Shown piece by piece: positions 15,937 through 25,397 of a DNA stretch of 64,000 nt (position 1 is the first letter of the stretch; every line of letters begins with the position of its first letter). The notes beneath the pieces are model-generated. The model had not been told where the DNA came from, ran no database searches, and saw only the letters and a list, made by a program, of their open reading frames with translations. Position numbers and translations under genes: made by a program. Source of the stretch: Ignavibacterium sp. GTDB taxonomy: Bacteria; Bacteroidota; Ignavibacteria; Ignavibacteriales; Ignavibacteriaceae. The stretch spans positions 229,240-293,239 of the forward strand of contig JAGXRK010000053.1 in the NCBI GenBank assembly GCA_018335755.1. The letters are read 5' to 3'.

Positions 15937-18867
15937 TTAAAAGTTATAGCCAAAACCGATTGATATTGAAGTACCGGTTTTATACTCTGTGCGAATATAT
16001 TCTGCACCCTTAAACTCATGTGTTAATTTGTATGGTGAGTTTAAGAGGTTTTTAACTGCAACTCTCATATTAAAATTTGTTAAAATGATCTGTGAAAATG
16101 TTAAATCCAGCATTGGTCGTGAACGTTCAAATATATCGGGTGTACCTCCAATACTTATTTCCGCAAGTCTGTCGCCGAACACATTATAAAAAAGTGAAAT
16201 GTTTGTTCCGCTATTTAAATTATCATATCCCAATTCCATATTCAGGATAAAGGGTGATTGACCCTGCAGTTGTCGGGTTGATTCAGCATCAGGATTTAAA
16301 TTTCTAATTACTTCAAGTTCGCCTTCTGGTATTGAAACTTCAGATTTAATTACCGAAATGTTAGCACCAATCGAAAAATTGCTTAAAACATCTGCAACTT
16401 CATCCAATTGTTTTCTTGCTTCGATTTCTAATCCGTAAACCTTAGCTTTGTCAATATTCTCGTAAAATACTTCTCCGCCTTCTGAAGCGAAAAGAACATT
16501 TATTACTCTTTCAATAGGATTTTTTAAGTTTTTATAAAATCCGCTGACTGCAATAATTTCACCTGGTCTTAAAAACCATTCCCATCGCAGATCATAATTA
16601 TCAATCAATGTTCTCTTTAAATCCGGATTGCCTATAAAAATAAAATCAGCGGCAAAATTAAAATTAGCATAGGGGGCTTTTTCCCTGAAGTTTGGTCTGG
16701 CCAAAGTTTTACCATAAGAAGTTCTGATATTCATATTATCTGTAAGCTGATATATCAGGTTTAGTGATGGTAACAGGTCTTTATCATCCAAAAAACCTCT
16801 TTGATCTTTACCAAAAACATCCATTTTGGCTATCTCGTACCTGGCACCGCCTATGAACTTTAAGTTACTCAGTATTGGTAATTCCAGCATACTGTATATA
16901 GCAGTGACTTTTTCATATCCATCATAATCCCCACCCTTCGGATCTGGTGTCTCTGTTATAGTATTTGCAAAAACATAGCGGTTTCGTGTAGAATCATACC
17001 TTAAAATCCCAACGTTTTCCGGAGAAAAAAAGAAATTTGGATCACCGTCATATCTTGGTGCACCTAAGGAAAACTCGCCAAGCTGGTACTCAAAACGTCT
17101 TTCTGTAAAAGCTCTTTCTTTTTCATTAAACGCTCCGCCAAACTTGAATTTTACCTGATGGTTATCCCAAACTTTTATTGGTAAAGACAAATCCACTAAC
17201 AATCCTTTACTGTCTTCATTCATATTTCTGAAATATCTTGAGGGAAGCGGGTAGGTTGATCTTGTTATGCTGTAATTTAATGTTTCATTATTGAAATGAT
17301 TTGTAAAGTATCTTGCATCAGGTTCTTCCTGAGTTGTGGATGCAATTGTTCCCGACCAATTGACTCCTAAACCGAGGAGATCGTCAAAAATATGTTTACC
17401 ATGTATCTGATATGATTGAAGATTTCGTTCAGTGTAACTTAAAACTCTGGTTTGTAAAATTGCATTTGGATTATCATTAAACTGTTCGAGCCATCGCCCT
17501 TCCAGATATCTTGCAGATGACTGTCCGCTTTGAGTATATACGAAATCAGCACCAATTTCGTGTCTTGAATGCGGTTTTAGATTAAGTGATATCAAGCCTC
17601 CCCAATTAACTTCATCCGTTCCCTTTGAATCATTTAGAAATTGCAGTTCACTTAGTGATTCCACAGTGTTGACATCGCCAGTAAGTTTCCATCTTCCGGA
17701 TTTTCCATTTTCATAGGATGAAAATTCTCTATTGTAAGAATAGCTTCCGATAAAACCTAAAGGCATATTAAATATTTCAGTCTGATCCCCAATTGATAAG
17801 GAGTAGCTTTGATTTATTGGTGCGGTTTTAAATTTCGGACTCATTTCCGGGGCAAATGATTTTGAAATGTCATCAATTAACTGTGCCTGCTCTGAATCAA
17901 ATCTGGCTGTTGATGTAAGTGGAATAGTAAGATCATTATTTGATAAAATATCCGGCATTTTTCTGGTACCATCATCCATTCCAAACCAATCGCTACCACC
18001 ACCACTATATGTTAAAAAATTATCCTTTAATGTAGTAACTGAATTATAAGAGGATGATCCTGTCAACTTTAAAGTGAAGTTATCAGGGTATGATTTGGTT
18101 GCAATATCAACTATACCGCCTGAAAAGTTACCTGGTTTATCCGGAGTGAATGATTTTAAGGTGACTATATTATCCAGCACACCGGTTGGAAATAAATCCA
18201 TATTAAATGATTTCTTGTCAGGATCAGCACTGGGTAGTTCCACTCCATTAAGATGTGTACTTGAGTATCTCTCTCCTAATCCTCTTACATAAACATACTT
18301 ACCACCAACAACAGATGCACCAGTAACTTTAGTCATTGCATCGGCTGCATTACTGCTTCCGCTTCTGGATATAAGTTCTGCACTTATAGCGTCGCTTATA
18401 CTATTTGATCTTTGTCTTAACTTCAATAATGTTGCTTCATTATTTTCGAGCATTCTGGCAGTAACTATAACTTCTTCAGTTTCGATGGTTTCAGAAGAAA
18501 GTGTGATATCTATTTTTGTTGTCTGGTCAGCTTTAACTTCAACTCCTGTAACTGTTAGTTTTTTATAACCAACCATTGAAGCTACCAGATTATAAAAGCC
18601 GGTGGGAACGCTTCGAATTAAGTAAGCACCATTCAAATCACTCGCAGCACCTAATGATGTTCCTTCTAAAAATATATTTGCACCAATTAATTCTTCTCCC
18701 GTTGATAAATCTATTATCCTTCCGCTTATTGCACCTGTGCTTTGCGGAAATAAATTTATACTGAACAACACAGTTAATACTGATACTGCCAGTAAATTAT
18801 TTATTGTTTTTTTTGTGAACATTTTTTTATTTAAGCACAGTGAATGAAAAATGGTGTATAAACTCAT
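15937..18867 (-). CDS. TonB-dependent receptor with CarboxypepD_reg-like domain
   Basis: The 976-residue outer-membrane receptor has a signal peptide, an N-terminal carboxypeptidase-regulatory-like domain (GAISGRIIDLSTGEELIGANIFLEGT, about 45-125), a TonB box region with an acidic EEVIVTA stretch, a plug domain (about 165-270, containing VVGGKYVYVRGLGERYS), and a long beta-barrel ending in an aromatic residue (GFGYNF). The start at 18867 has an AGGAG site 9 bases upstream; a second ATG at 18822 lies 45 bases in. An array of 11-bp-spaced TTAACA hexamers sits about 60 bases upstream, so import of a phosphorus-containing compound is likely. It heads the operon with the beta-helix secreted protein. 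Confidence 0.88.
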   Translation of the reverse strand: MSLYTIFHSLCLNKKMFTKKTINNLLAVSVLTVLFSINLFPQSTGAISGRIIDLSTGEELIGANIFLEGTSLGAASDLNGAYLIRSVPTGFYNLVASMVGYKKLTVTGVEVKADQTTKIDITLSSETIETEEVIVTARMLENNEATLLKLRQRSNSISDAISAELISRSGSSNAADAMTKVTGASVVGGKYVYVRGLGERYSSTHLNGVELPSADPDKKSFNMDLFPTGVLDNIVTLKSFTPDKPGNFSGGIVDIATKSYPDNFTLKLTGSSSYNSVTTLKDNFLTYSGGGSDWFGMDDGTRKMPDILSNNDLTIPLTSTARFDSEQAQLIDDISKSFAPEMSPKFKTAPINQSYSLSIGDQTEIFNMPLGFIGSYSYNREFSSYENGKSGRWKLTGDVNTVESLSELQFLNDSKGTDEVNWGGLISLNLKPHSRHEIGADFVYTQSGQSSARYLEGRWLEQFNDNPNAILQTRVLSYTERNLQSYQIHGKHIFDDLLGLGVNWSGTIASTTQEEPDARYFTNHFNNETLNYSITRSTYPLPSRYFRNMNEDSKGLLVDLSLPIKVWDNHQVKFKFGGAFNEKERAFTERRFEYQLGEFSLGAPRYDGDPNFFFSPENVGILRYDSTRNRYVFANTITETPDPKGGDYDGYEKVTAIYSMLELPILSNLKFIGGARYEIAKMDVFGKDQRGFLDDKDLLPSLNLIYQLTDNMNIRTSYGKTLARPNFREKAPYANFNFAADFIFIGNPDLKRTLIDNYDLRWEWFLRPGEIIAVSGFYKNLKNPIERVINVLFASEGGEVFYENIDKAKVYGLEIEARKQLDEVADVLSNFSIGANISVIKSEVSIPEGELEVIRNLNPDAESTRQLQGQSPFILNMELGYDNLNSGTNISLFYNVFGDRLAEISIGGTPDIFERSRPMLDLTFSQIILTNFNMRVAVKNLLNSPYKLTHEFKGAEYIRTEYKTGTSISIGFGYNF

Positions 18868-18927
18868 TTTTTCTCTCTCCTTTAATTAATTAATTTTTTC
18901 TTCGACGAGGTAAATCTAAAGGTTCAA

Positions 18928-18966
18928 TGTTAACAGAATGTTAAGGCAGTGTTATCAGATTGTTAA
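18928..18966 (-). promoter_or_regulatory. PHO box upstream of the TonB receptor gene
   Basis: On the minus strand the hexamers TTAACA, ATAACA, TTAACA and TTAACA begin every 11 bases, separated by exactly 5 bases. This matches the established PhoP-type PHO-box format (TTAACA-N5-TTAACA). The last hexamer would take the place of a -35 element, with a TTTAGATT-like -10 region a short way downstream. It lies about 60 bases ahead of the receptor start. Confidence 0.7.
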
Positions 18967-19068
18967 GTCTTTTATAAATGTGATTTTATAAAGAATTTGA
19001 AGTGCTTGGTGGCAGCTTAAAGGATCAAAAACAATAAAAAGAAAAGTAAAATCCGAAAAAAGCAAATA

Positions 19069-20373
19069 TTACTGGATGAGTCTTAACCATTCACAAATAA
19101 AATGAACAGCTTTCACAGTAGGTGCACAGTGAGTTTCAAGAAATTCCTCGTCAAGTTCATCTTTACCGTTCAAATGTTCAACTGCTTCCATTGCACTGGC
19201 ACCATCGAAATCTACAAAAGAAAGGCGAGCAGTTAATTCATCTACCGGTCTGCCGAAACTTGCACCCGGGAGGATGGCAACACCAGCTTCTTCCAGCAGT
19301 TTATCACAAAATTTAACGCTTGTTGTTATCCCCTTCTCGGCAAGCTTTTCCCTATAATATGAAAAATCCGGAAAAAGATAGAATCCACCGGCAGGTTTAG
19401 GTACAAAGACATTTTCATCTTTTAATTTTTTTGCTAAAAGTAATCCTAATTTTTCCAGAATCATTCTTGCATTCCACAAATATTTTTCAATTGTATCACC
19501 GCCCTGGAATGCTCTTACAGCAGCATATTGAATAGGTGCACTTGTAGCAGTAAAAGTTTCACTAGCCATAACTGCCATTGAGTCGAGAAGCCATCTAAGA
19601 GAATGCGGAAAAATAAAAGTACCAAGACGCCATCCGCCAGCACCGCACCATTTACTTAATCCTCCGCTAAGAATAGTTCCTTCAGGATAATAACGGCAAA
19701 TCGATATATGCTTTCCCTTGTAATGCAGTTCGCCATATATCTCATCGGAGAGTAAAACTAGTTTGTATTTTCTTGCTACGTGGGCAATCTTTTTTAACTC
19801 ATCCTGTGTATAAGTAACGCCAACTGGATTAGAGGGATAATTAAGTATTACTATTCTTGGTCTGGTTGGATCATCTTTACAATGCTCTTCAAGTTCCTCA
19901 GCCGTTAATCTCCAGAAATTTTCTTTTTTAGTTTGAAGCCATTCAACATTTCGTCCGATTATTTTTGCCTGCGGTGCATAAGAAACCCAACTAGGGGTTG
20001 GAATCAACAGATCACCATAATAAACATACTGAAGCATAAACATAAGTTCTTTTGAACCAGGACCAATTAAAACATTTTCGGCCGAATGGCAAATTCCATG
20101 TCTTCTGCAATGATATTCTGCAACTGCTTCCCTTAATGAAGGCAGACCTTTTACCGGCAGGTAATCTTTTTGAAAAGCGTTTACCTTGAGTTCATCAATT
20201 ACTGGTCTTGGAACAGGAAACGGAGATTGTCCTAAACCAAGTTTATAAATCTGTCTCCCTTGTTTTATAAGTTCTGCAGATTTTTCGTTTATAACCAGTG
20301 TAGCTGATTGCGGTAATCCTCTTACCTTCAGGTTCAACTGAATATTAAAATTATTGTTCTTATTGTATGCCAT
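19069..20373 (-). CDS. Class I/II PLP-dependent aminotransferase (aspartate-aminotransferase-like)
   Basis: The 434-residue protein has the fold-type I aminotransferase motifs: GLGQSPFPVP near residue 45, GPGSKELMF, NYPSNPVG, the PLP-contacting DEIYGE, and SGGLSKWCGAGGWRLG carrying the Schiff-base Lys at about residue 236. A C-terminal Arg that binds the substrate carboxylate is expected in the region RLSFVDFDG. It probably moves an amino group between an amino acid and 2-oxoglutarate, but the substrate is not clear. It stands alone, with a terminator-like hairpin and a secreted-protein gene upstream. Confidence 0.82.
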   Translation of the reverse strand: MAYNKNNNFNIQLNLKVRGLPQSATLVINEKSAELIKQGRQIYKLGLGQSPFPVPRPVIDELKVNAFQKDYLPVKGLPSLREAVAEYHCRRHGICHSAENVLIGPGSKELMFMLQYVYYGDLLIPTPSWVSYAPQAKIIGRNVEWLQTKKENFWRLTAEELEEHCKDDPTRPRIVILNYPSNPVGVTYTQDELKKIAHVARKYKLVLLSDEIYGELHYKGKHISICRYYPEGTILSGGLSKWCGAGGWRLGTFIFPHSLRWLLDSMAVMASETFTATSAPIQYAAVRAFQGGDTIEKYLWNARMILEKLGLLLAKKLKDENVFVPKPAGGFYLFPDFSYYREKLAEKGITTSVKFCDKLLEEAGVAILPGASFGRPVDELTARLSFVDFDGASAMEAVEHLNGKDELDEEFLETHCAPTVKAVHFICEWLRLIQ

Positions 20374-20421
20374 AATGGATTATTATTATTTGATTGAGCA
20401 AAAATTAAAAATAATATTAAC

Positions 20422-20448
20422 CAAAAAAAAAGCCTCACTTAGAGGCTT
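20422..20448 (-). terminator. Rho-independent terminator of the DUF3160 gene
   Basis: The stem AAGCCTC (20430-20436) with GAGGCTT (20442-20448) has a 5-base loop. On the minus strand it is followed by about nine Ts, 26 bases after the stop of the DUF3160 gene. Confidence 0.85.
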
Positions 20449-20473
20449 CTTTTGAGTAACTAATTATTTAAAA

Positions 20474-23050
20474 TTATTTTACCATTACCATTTTACCGTT
20501 AACATATCTGTCAGAGACTTTAAGATTATAGAAGTAAACACCGCTTGTTATTATAGCACCCTTATCATTATCACCTTCCCATCTAACCAGATAGTTCCCT
20601 GCTGGCATCTGTTCATTGATGATTGATTTTATCAATCTTCCCTGAACATCAAAAATATTCAGTTCAACCAGCGAGTTAGTAAGATCATACGGAATTGTAA
20701 AAGTAATAATTGTTGAGGCATTAAATGGATTGGGATAATTTGAAATCAGTATTTGACTTTGCGGTATAGTAGAGTTTTTGTAATCAATTTCCACACTTGT
20801 AATTAAAGAAGGTCCGTATCCTCTGGTATTGCCGCTTGAATCGGCTAAGTAAATATTTACCCATTCGGGTCTAAGTGCTGATTGCAGATATGAATCATTC
20901 CATTCTTCATCAGTTAATCTTAAATAGTCTTCCGTCCTGTACTCATAATAACTCATCATCGGACCAACGTAAGCGGTTAGAATTCCATCGGGATCATCGG
21001 TCACTATAACACCGAGATTTGTAGGTCCGGTTCCCACGTGAGAAATCCATCCGTATTCTCCGCCAAAACAATCCGTCGGAGTTGTGTGAATATCGGCTAC
21101 AAGATAATCGCTTTTCATCAATCCATCGTGATCTTCATATGCCTCATCTGAATAAAAAAGCTTAGAATACCATCCGTCATATTTGGGTCCACTCATATTT
21201 CCGGTGCTGTAAACAATTTTTGTTAAGAATACTTTTTCTTCCTGCGATAGTGGTATGCCCTGAAGCTCCTTCAACGAAATAGATTTTAATGTATCAGCAA
21301 CTGCATAAAGATGATTAAAGTAATAAACCAAATTAGATTGATATTGAGGATCAGGAAAATTTAGAGTCTGAAGTTTGTTAATCGCTATCGTTGAAAAAGT
21401 TTTTAAGCTCTGATAAAATTCCGGAAAAGGCTCAACAAAACCGTAGGGATATGAACAGATAGTACTGCCAGTATAAGATTGCTTTGCGTAAAGAAGATTA
21501 TCGTGCCTTAGTTCTGTCCATGATGAAAGTTGTGTATTCATTTGCTTCTGCCAGAAGGCAGCAGTTTGCATAAAATCAGGTAACAATGTTCTGTCTTCAG
21601 CCGGATTTAATCCTCTTACTGAACTAAGCCAGATATTATATAATGATGAATTCCAGAATGTATCATCATACGAATCAATTAAATATCTTAGAGCTGCCAG
21701 ATTTGATGAATAATGATATTGATTCAATTCATTTTGCAAGAGTTGAGCTGAGGCGCTGTTACCCATAGCAAATAAAACATCCAATGTTGATGGAAATAAT
21801 CTGCAGATCTTTTGACCCAGATATTTTATTCTGTCATACACAACGGTTGCTGTTACATAAGAATCGATGACAAATCGTTGTCCGAATAATAAAAAGGCAG
21901 ATGCCGGTTTAATGCTATCCGGACTCATAGGATTACTATAGAGTATTTGTGATAGAATAAGTTGTGCTGCAAATGATTGGTTAGCAAGTGTATCCTGAAA
22001 TTCAACAACCTTCAAACTATCAAGCAGATTCAATGCACTTGTAAGATTTACAGCATCCTTGAGATAAGATATATGCTCAATGGTAACGTTGTCCTGCTCG
22101 CCTACAAAAAATGAAATGATATCTTCTATTTCTTCATAAACAGGCCAGGAGTTTGTGAAGGTTAGAAGCTCATTTATTAGAACAGCGTCAATAATTTGCC
22201 TTTGAATATCCTGAAATGTCTGAGGCTCACATCCGATTGGTGGAATAGTAGATGAAGGAACACTGAGGTATAATTCTGTTCTTCCAAGCCACATCATTGC
22301 TCTGAAATACTGAGCAAGTTGCGGATAAATATCACTGGTATAATGTCCGCGTGGCTTGAACTGACTCCAGTCTATCTTCTTACAATTATCTGAAAACAAA
22401 TATTCCAGATCAGGCTGCTCGAGTTCAATCTTATTTAATATATTTGCAATTACCGGTTGATTTGAAGAATAGTAAGGATCAACACTCTCACCCAATAATT
22501 TTAGAGGTACAGTAAGGTAAACATCAACATCCTTTAATGATTTTTCCATTGCAGCATAAGATGAATAAGCAATCGCCAATTGATACTGGTCAGAATGCAG
22601 CATTGCCAATAAGGTTTTCAGGCGTGGTATAAGAATTCCCAGTTCGATATCCGTTAAAATTCTATCATAAGAAATGTGAAAAGCGTGAAGTATTGCATCA
22701 GTCGAAACATAAACAGGAAGATCTTTATGGAAAATATCCAAAAACGCTTCACCAAATGAGACTTTACTTAATCTTTCAGAAACTACAAAACCATTTTGAT
22801 TAATTAATGATTCTTCGTATTCAGTTAGTCCGTATTTGATTTTTATGGAATCAAAATATCTGGCATTATCGTATGTCAGATTAAGGTCACCAATAAAACT
22901 CCCAGCTGGATGCATTTGCAACAACTGCTCAGTATTCATATTCTGGTGACTTTGAAGAAATTCTTTGTATAACTGGATATTAAAATTCGATTGTGGAAAT
23001 ATTACACAAGGGATGAGAGTTACGAGGAAAAGAAACTTAATAGTTTTCAT
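20474..23050 (-). CDS. Secreted DUF3160 protein with type IX sorting domain
   Basis: The ATG at 23050 (858 residues) is favoured because a GGAG site lies 6 bases upstream and the signal peptide (ending ...CVIFPQS) follows at once; the frame opens 57 bases earlier. Residues from about 60 to 720 are the DUF3160 domain, mainly helical, recognised by stretches such as VYVSTDAILHAFH and by DHDGLMKSDYLVADIHT. The last 80 residues hold the sorting domain with SNYPNPFN. DUF3160 proteins are common secreted proteins of Ignavibacteria and related phyla, with no established function. Confidence 0.8.
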   Translation of the reverse strand: MKTIKFLFLVTLIPCVIFPQSNFNIQLYKEFLQSHQNMNTEQLLQMHPAGSFIGDLNLTYDNARYFDSIKIKYGLTEYEESLINQNGFVVSERLSKVSFGEAFLDIFHKDLPVYVSTDAILHAFHISYDRILTDIELGILIPRLKTLLAMLHSDQYQLAIAYSSYAAMEKSLKDVDVYLTVPLKLLGESVDPYYSSNQPVIANILNKIELEQPDLEYLFSDNCKKIDWSQFKPRGHYTSDIYPQLAQYFRAMMWLGRTELYLSVPSSTIPPIGCEPQTFQDIQRQIIDAVLINELLTFTNSWPVYEEIEDIISFFVGEQDNVTIEHISYLKDAVNLTSALNLLDSLKVVEFQDTLANQSFAAQLILSQILYSNPMSPDSIKPASAFLLFGQRFVIDSYVTATVVYDRIKYLGQKICRLFPSTLDVLFAMGNSASAQLLQNELNQYHYSSNLAALRYLIDSYDDTFWNSSLYNIWLSSVRGLNPAEDRTLLPDFMQTAAFWQKQMNTQLSSWTELRHDNLLYAKQSYTGSTICSYPYGFVEPFPEFYQSLKTFSTIAINKLQTLNFPDPQYQSNLVYYFNHLYAVADTLKSISLKELQGIPLSQEEKVFLTKIVYSTGNMSGPKYDGWYSKLFYSDEAYEDHDGLMKSDYLVADIHTTPTDCFGGEYGWISHVGTGPTNLGVIVTDDPDGILTAYVGPMMSYYEYRTEDYLRLTDEEWNDSYLQSALRPEWVNIYLADSSGNTRGYGPSLITSVEIDYKNSTIPQSQILISNYPNPFNASTIITFTIPYDLTNSLVELNIFDVQGRLIKSIINEQMPAGNYLVRWEGDNDKGAIITSGVYFYNLKVSDRYVNGKMVMVK

Positions 23051-23115
23051 TTCTTTCTCCATTTTTTTTGCAAAATAGGAAATCGAAATCTTTAAAACAA
23101 TTAACAAATAGCAAT

Positions 23116-23146
23116 AAAAAAGCCCCGATAAAAGTATCGAGGCTTT
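23116..23146 (-). terminator. Terminator of the minus-strand tRNA cluster
   Basis: An imperfect stem formed by AAGCCTCGAT and ATCGGGGCTT (minus-strand reading), with a run of Ts, lies directly after the tRNA-Glu gene. Confidence 0.8.
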
Positions 23147-23147
23147 G

Positions 23148-23219
23148 TGACCCCAAGGGGATTCGAACCCCTATTACCGCCGTGAAAGGGCGAGGTCCTA
23201 ACCATTAGACGATGGGGCC
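23148..23219 (-). tRNA. tRNA-Glu (TTC anticodon)
   Basis: The minus strand folds as a cloverleaf: acceptor GGCCCCA with TGGGGTC, anticodon loop CTTTCAC giving TTC, and T-arm GGGGTTCGAATCCCC. It is the last tRNA of the cluster and is followed by a terminator. Confidence 0.95.
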
Positions 23220-23253
23220 AATAAATAAAGAACAAAATTAAAAAACTTATTCG

Positions 23254-23328
23254 GGTGAGCGATGGGATTTGAACCCACGGCCTTCTGGGCCACAACCAGA
23301 TGCTCTAACCAACTGAGCTACGCTCACC
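23254..23328 (-). tRNA. tRNA-His (GTG anticodon)
   Basis: The cloverleaf has anticodon stem-loop CTGGTTGTGGCCCAG giving GTG. An extra encoded G at position -1 pairs with C73, the identity feature of tRNA-His; counting it this way puts T8-A9 in the right place. Confidence 0.95.
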
Positions 23329-23463
23329 ATCAGTGAAAAAATCTATAATTAAACATTAAATTACAAATAAATTCTGAGCACTAATTTCCAAATCAAAAAT
23401 AGTTAGAATACTGAATTTAGATTCATTTGTTATTTGGTGCTTGTGTATTAGAATTTTACCGTG

Positions 23464-23546
23464 TGCACCCGAGTGGACTCTTCCATCGGAATCCCTTTGG
23501 GAGAACCACTAACCTCCAGCTTAGAAGGCTGATACTCTATCCGATT
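23464..23546 (-). pseudogene. Partial tRNA-Arg copy with a 22-bp T-loop insertion
   Basis: This segment matches the intact tRNA-Arg(TCT) next to it across the anticodon arm, variable loop, T-arm and 3' acceptor strand. It lacks the D-arm and 5' acceptor strand, the match ending at CCGATT. The T-loop is split by 22 bases (23481-23502) placed between TTC and GAG in tRNA sense. The insert contains a small TCCC/GGGA hairpin. It cannot make a tRNA. Confidence 0.8.
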
Positions 23547-23633
23547 AAAAAATAAACAAATTAATTTTAAGTTTCTATAAAACTAATTCAATTTTCAGAT
23601 TACAAATTGTAATAAATATAAATAATTCTCAAG

Positions 23634-23707
23634 TACGCCCGAGTGGACTCGAACCACTAACCTCCAGCTTAGAAGGCTGATGCTCTATCCGATTGAGCTA
23701 CGGGCGC
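23634..23707 (-). tRNA. tRNA-Arg (TCT anticodon)
   Basis: The 74-nt cloverleaf has acceptor GCGCCCG, anticodon stem-loop CAGCCTTCTAAGCTG giving TCT, and T-arm AGTGGTTCGAGTCCACT. The partial copy lies 3' of it in the direction of transcription. Confidence 0.95.
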
Positions 23708-23742
23708 TTAAACAATATATCTTTATATTCTAAATAAGTTTT

Positions 23743-23806
23743 AGGATTCCTCCTGAGTTCCTATCTCGTCTCTTGGAGTCCCTTCGGGAGAACCTGCGAT
23801 CTCCTG
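23743..23806 (-). pseudogene. Partial tRNA-Pro T-arm copy with a 40-bp T-loop insertion
   Basis: The flanks AGGATTC (23743-23749) and GAACCTGCGATCTCCTG (23790-23806) match the T-arm, variable loop and 3' anticodon stem of the neighbouring tRNA-Pro with one change. They are separated by 40 bases at the same T-loop position as in the tRNA-Arg copy. The part of the insert next to GAACC (TCCCTTCGGGA) is nearly the same as in the Arg copy. Confidence 0.7.
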
Positions 23807-23850
23807 TAATAATTTTTTATTAAAAATTATACTTATAACTATTAAATATG

Positions 23851-23926
23851 TCGGGGCGGCAGGATTCGAACCTGCGACCTCCTGCTCCCAAAGCAGGCGC
23901 GATGAACCGGACTACGCTACGCCCCG
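23851..23926 (-). tRNA. tRNA-Pro (TGG anticodon)
   Basis: The 76-nt cloverleaf has acceptor CGGGGCG with CGCCCCG, anticodon stem-loop CTGCTTTGGGAGCAG giving TGG, and T-arm GCAGGTTCGAATCCTGC. It is the first tRNA of the minus-strand cluster. The gap from here to 24176 holds no further gene that I can see and is very AT-rich. Confidence 0.95.
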
Positions 23927-24176
23927 TTTTTATTTAGTAATTTTTATTTCAATTTTTCAAGGAACAATTTTTTATTATTCATTTTAGACGTATTTCATTC
24001 ACTCAATACTATTAAGAACATGAAAACGATGAATTGTAAAATTAATTTCTAAATGAAAAACAAATATAATTTGAATTATTAAAAAACACAATTTTTAAGC
24101 TTTTATTAAAATTTCACCATTTTAATTTTTATAAGGTTTATTTGTGGTTAAATTTGCAGGAAAACAGATATTCTTA

Positions 24177-25397
24177 ATGCCATTTTCTTTTTTTATATCG
24201 CGCAGATTTCTCGTTTCCCGGAAAGAATCGGGATTTCTTAATATTATTTCCAAAATTGCAATAACTGGTATTGCTATCGGTGTTGCTACACTAATAATCG
24301 CTCTTTCAGTGCTAAGCGGATTTGAAAAAACTATTCAGGATAAAATAACTGATTTTGACTCTCATATAAAAGTTTCTTCATTTAGTGGTACAGTTAAAAA
24401 TTATGAACCTATAACGAGTAAAATTGAAAATTTGCTTGGAGATTATAAGCTTAGTTTAGTACCATTTGCTTCCAAGTTAGCTATAATTAGTGCTAATAGA
24501 AGACAGGATGGAATAAACATTATTGGAATTCCACCTGATACACAAATTGAGAGATTGCAAAAGAATATTATTAACGGCGAATTTAATATTGCTAGTTCTG
24601 ATTCTAACATTCTGGTAATCGGTAAAGTACTTGCTAATAAACTTTTGCTCAAAGTTGGCGAAAGAGTAACCCTATTTGCTTTGAAAGATGATCAGATTCC
24701 TTCACCAGAAAATCTTCCTAATATCGAAAAATTTTTAGTTACCGGCATTTTTGAAAGTGGTATGGCTGAATATGACGATCTTTACGCATATACAAATCTT
24801 ACAACTGCTCAAAACCTATTTTCAATAGGTCAATCTATTAACGGATATGATATACAACTTTCAAGTATTGAAAAAATAGACTCACTGACCAATCTTTTAA
24901 GAAAAAATTTAAGTTATCCATTATTTGCACGTTCGCTTTTTGAATCGCATAGAAATATATTTACCTGGATTGAACTGCAGCAAAAACCAATTCCAATTAT
25001 TCTTGGATTAATAATCATTGTTGCAGTTTTTAATATAATAGGAACACTACTCATATTGGTTCTTGAAAAAACAAATGCCATCGGAATTCTAAAATCACTT
25101 GGAGCAAACAGAAAACAGGTTCTCAGAATATTTTTAATACAGGGAATTTTTATTGGATTCATTGGAATAATCGGCGGTAATTTGCTGGCACTTTTATTAA
25201 TGCAAATACAAATTCAATTCGATGTGATTACTGTTCCTGCATCGGTATATTTTGTTACCCAAGTGCCTTTTGATTTAAGTCCTTTTATATTCATTCTTGT
25301 TTCTGTAATTGCACTAATACTTAGTTTAGGAGCTTCGATTATACCGAGTTTTATTGCTGCTAAAGTTAATCCAATTAAAAGTTTGAGATTTGACTAA
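24177..25397 (+). CDS. LolC/LolE-type ABC transporter permease (FtsX fold)
   Basis: The protein (406 residues from the ATG at 24177; a GTG at 24144 is also open) has one N-terminal membrane segment (IAITGIAIGVATLIIALSVLSGFE), a large periplasmic domain (about 55-270), and three C-terminal membrane segments with the FtsX motif VLEKTNAIGILKSLGANRKQV. This is the four-segment layout of LolC/LolE permeases, which release lipoproteins from the inner membrane for transport to the outer membrane. Its stop overlaps the start of the second permease by one base, and an ATPase follows. The three genes form a complete transporter. Confidence 0.85.
   Translation: MPFSFFISRRFLVSRKESGFLNIISKIAITGIAIGVATLIIALSVLSGFEKTIQDKITDFDSHIKVSSFSGTVKNYEPITSKIENLLGDYKLSLVPFASKLAIISANRRQDGINIIGIPPDTQIERLQKNIINGEFNIASSDSNILVIGKVLANKLLLKVGERVTLFALKDDQIPSPENLPNIEKFLVTGIFESGMAEYDDLYAYTNLTTAQNLFSIGQSINGYDIQLSSIEKIDSLTNLLRKNLSYPLFARSLFESHRNIFTWIELQQKPIPIILGLIIIVAVFNIIGTLLILVLEKTNAIGILKSLGANRKQVLRIFLIQGIFIGFIGIIGGNLLALLLMQIQIQFDVITVPASVYFVTQVPFDLSPFIFILVSVIALILSLGASIIPSFIAAKVNPIKSLRFD

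Noticed and set aside
23101..23295. A 64-codon minus-strand frame
   Set aside because: It lies over the tRNA-Glu and tRNA-His genes and is a by-product of their sequence.
23931..23960. A promoter (TTGAAA and TAAATA, 18-base spacing) for tRNA-Pro on the minus strand
   Set aside because: The -10 hexamer would end 5 bases from the tRNA, so the start site would fall within the gene.
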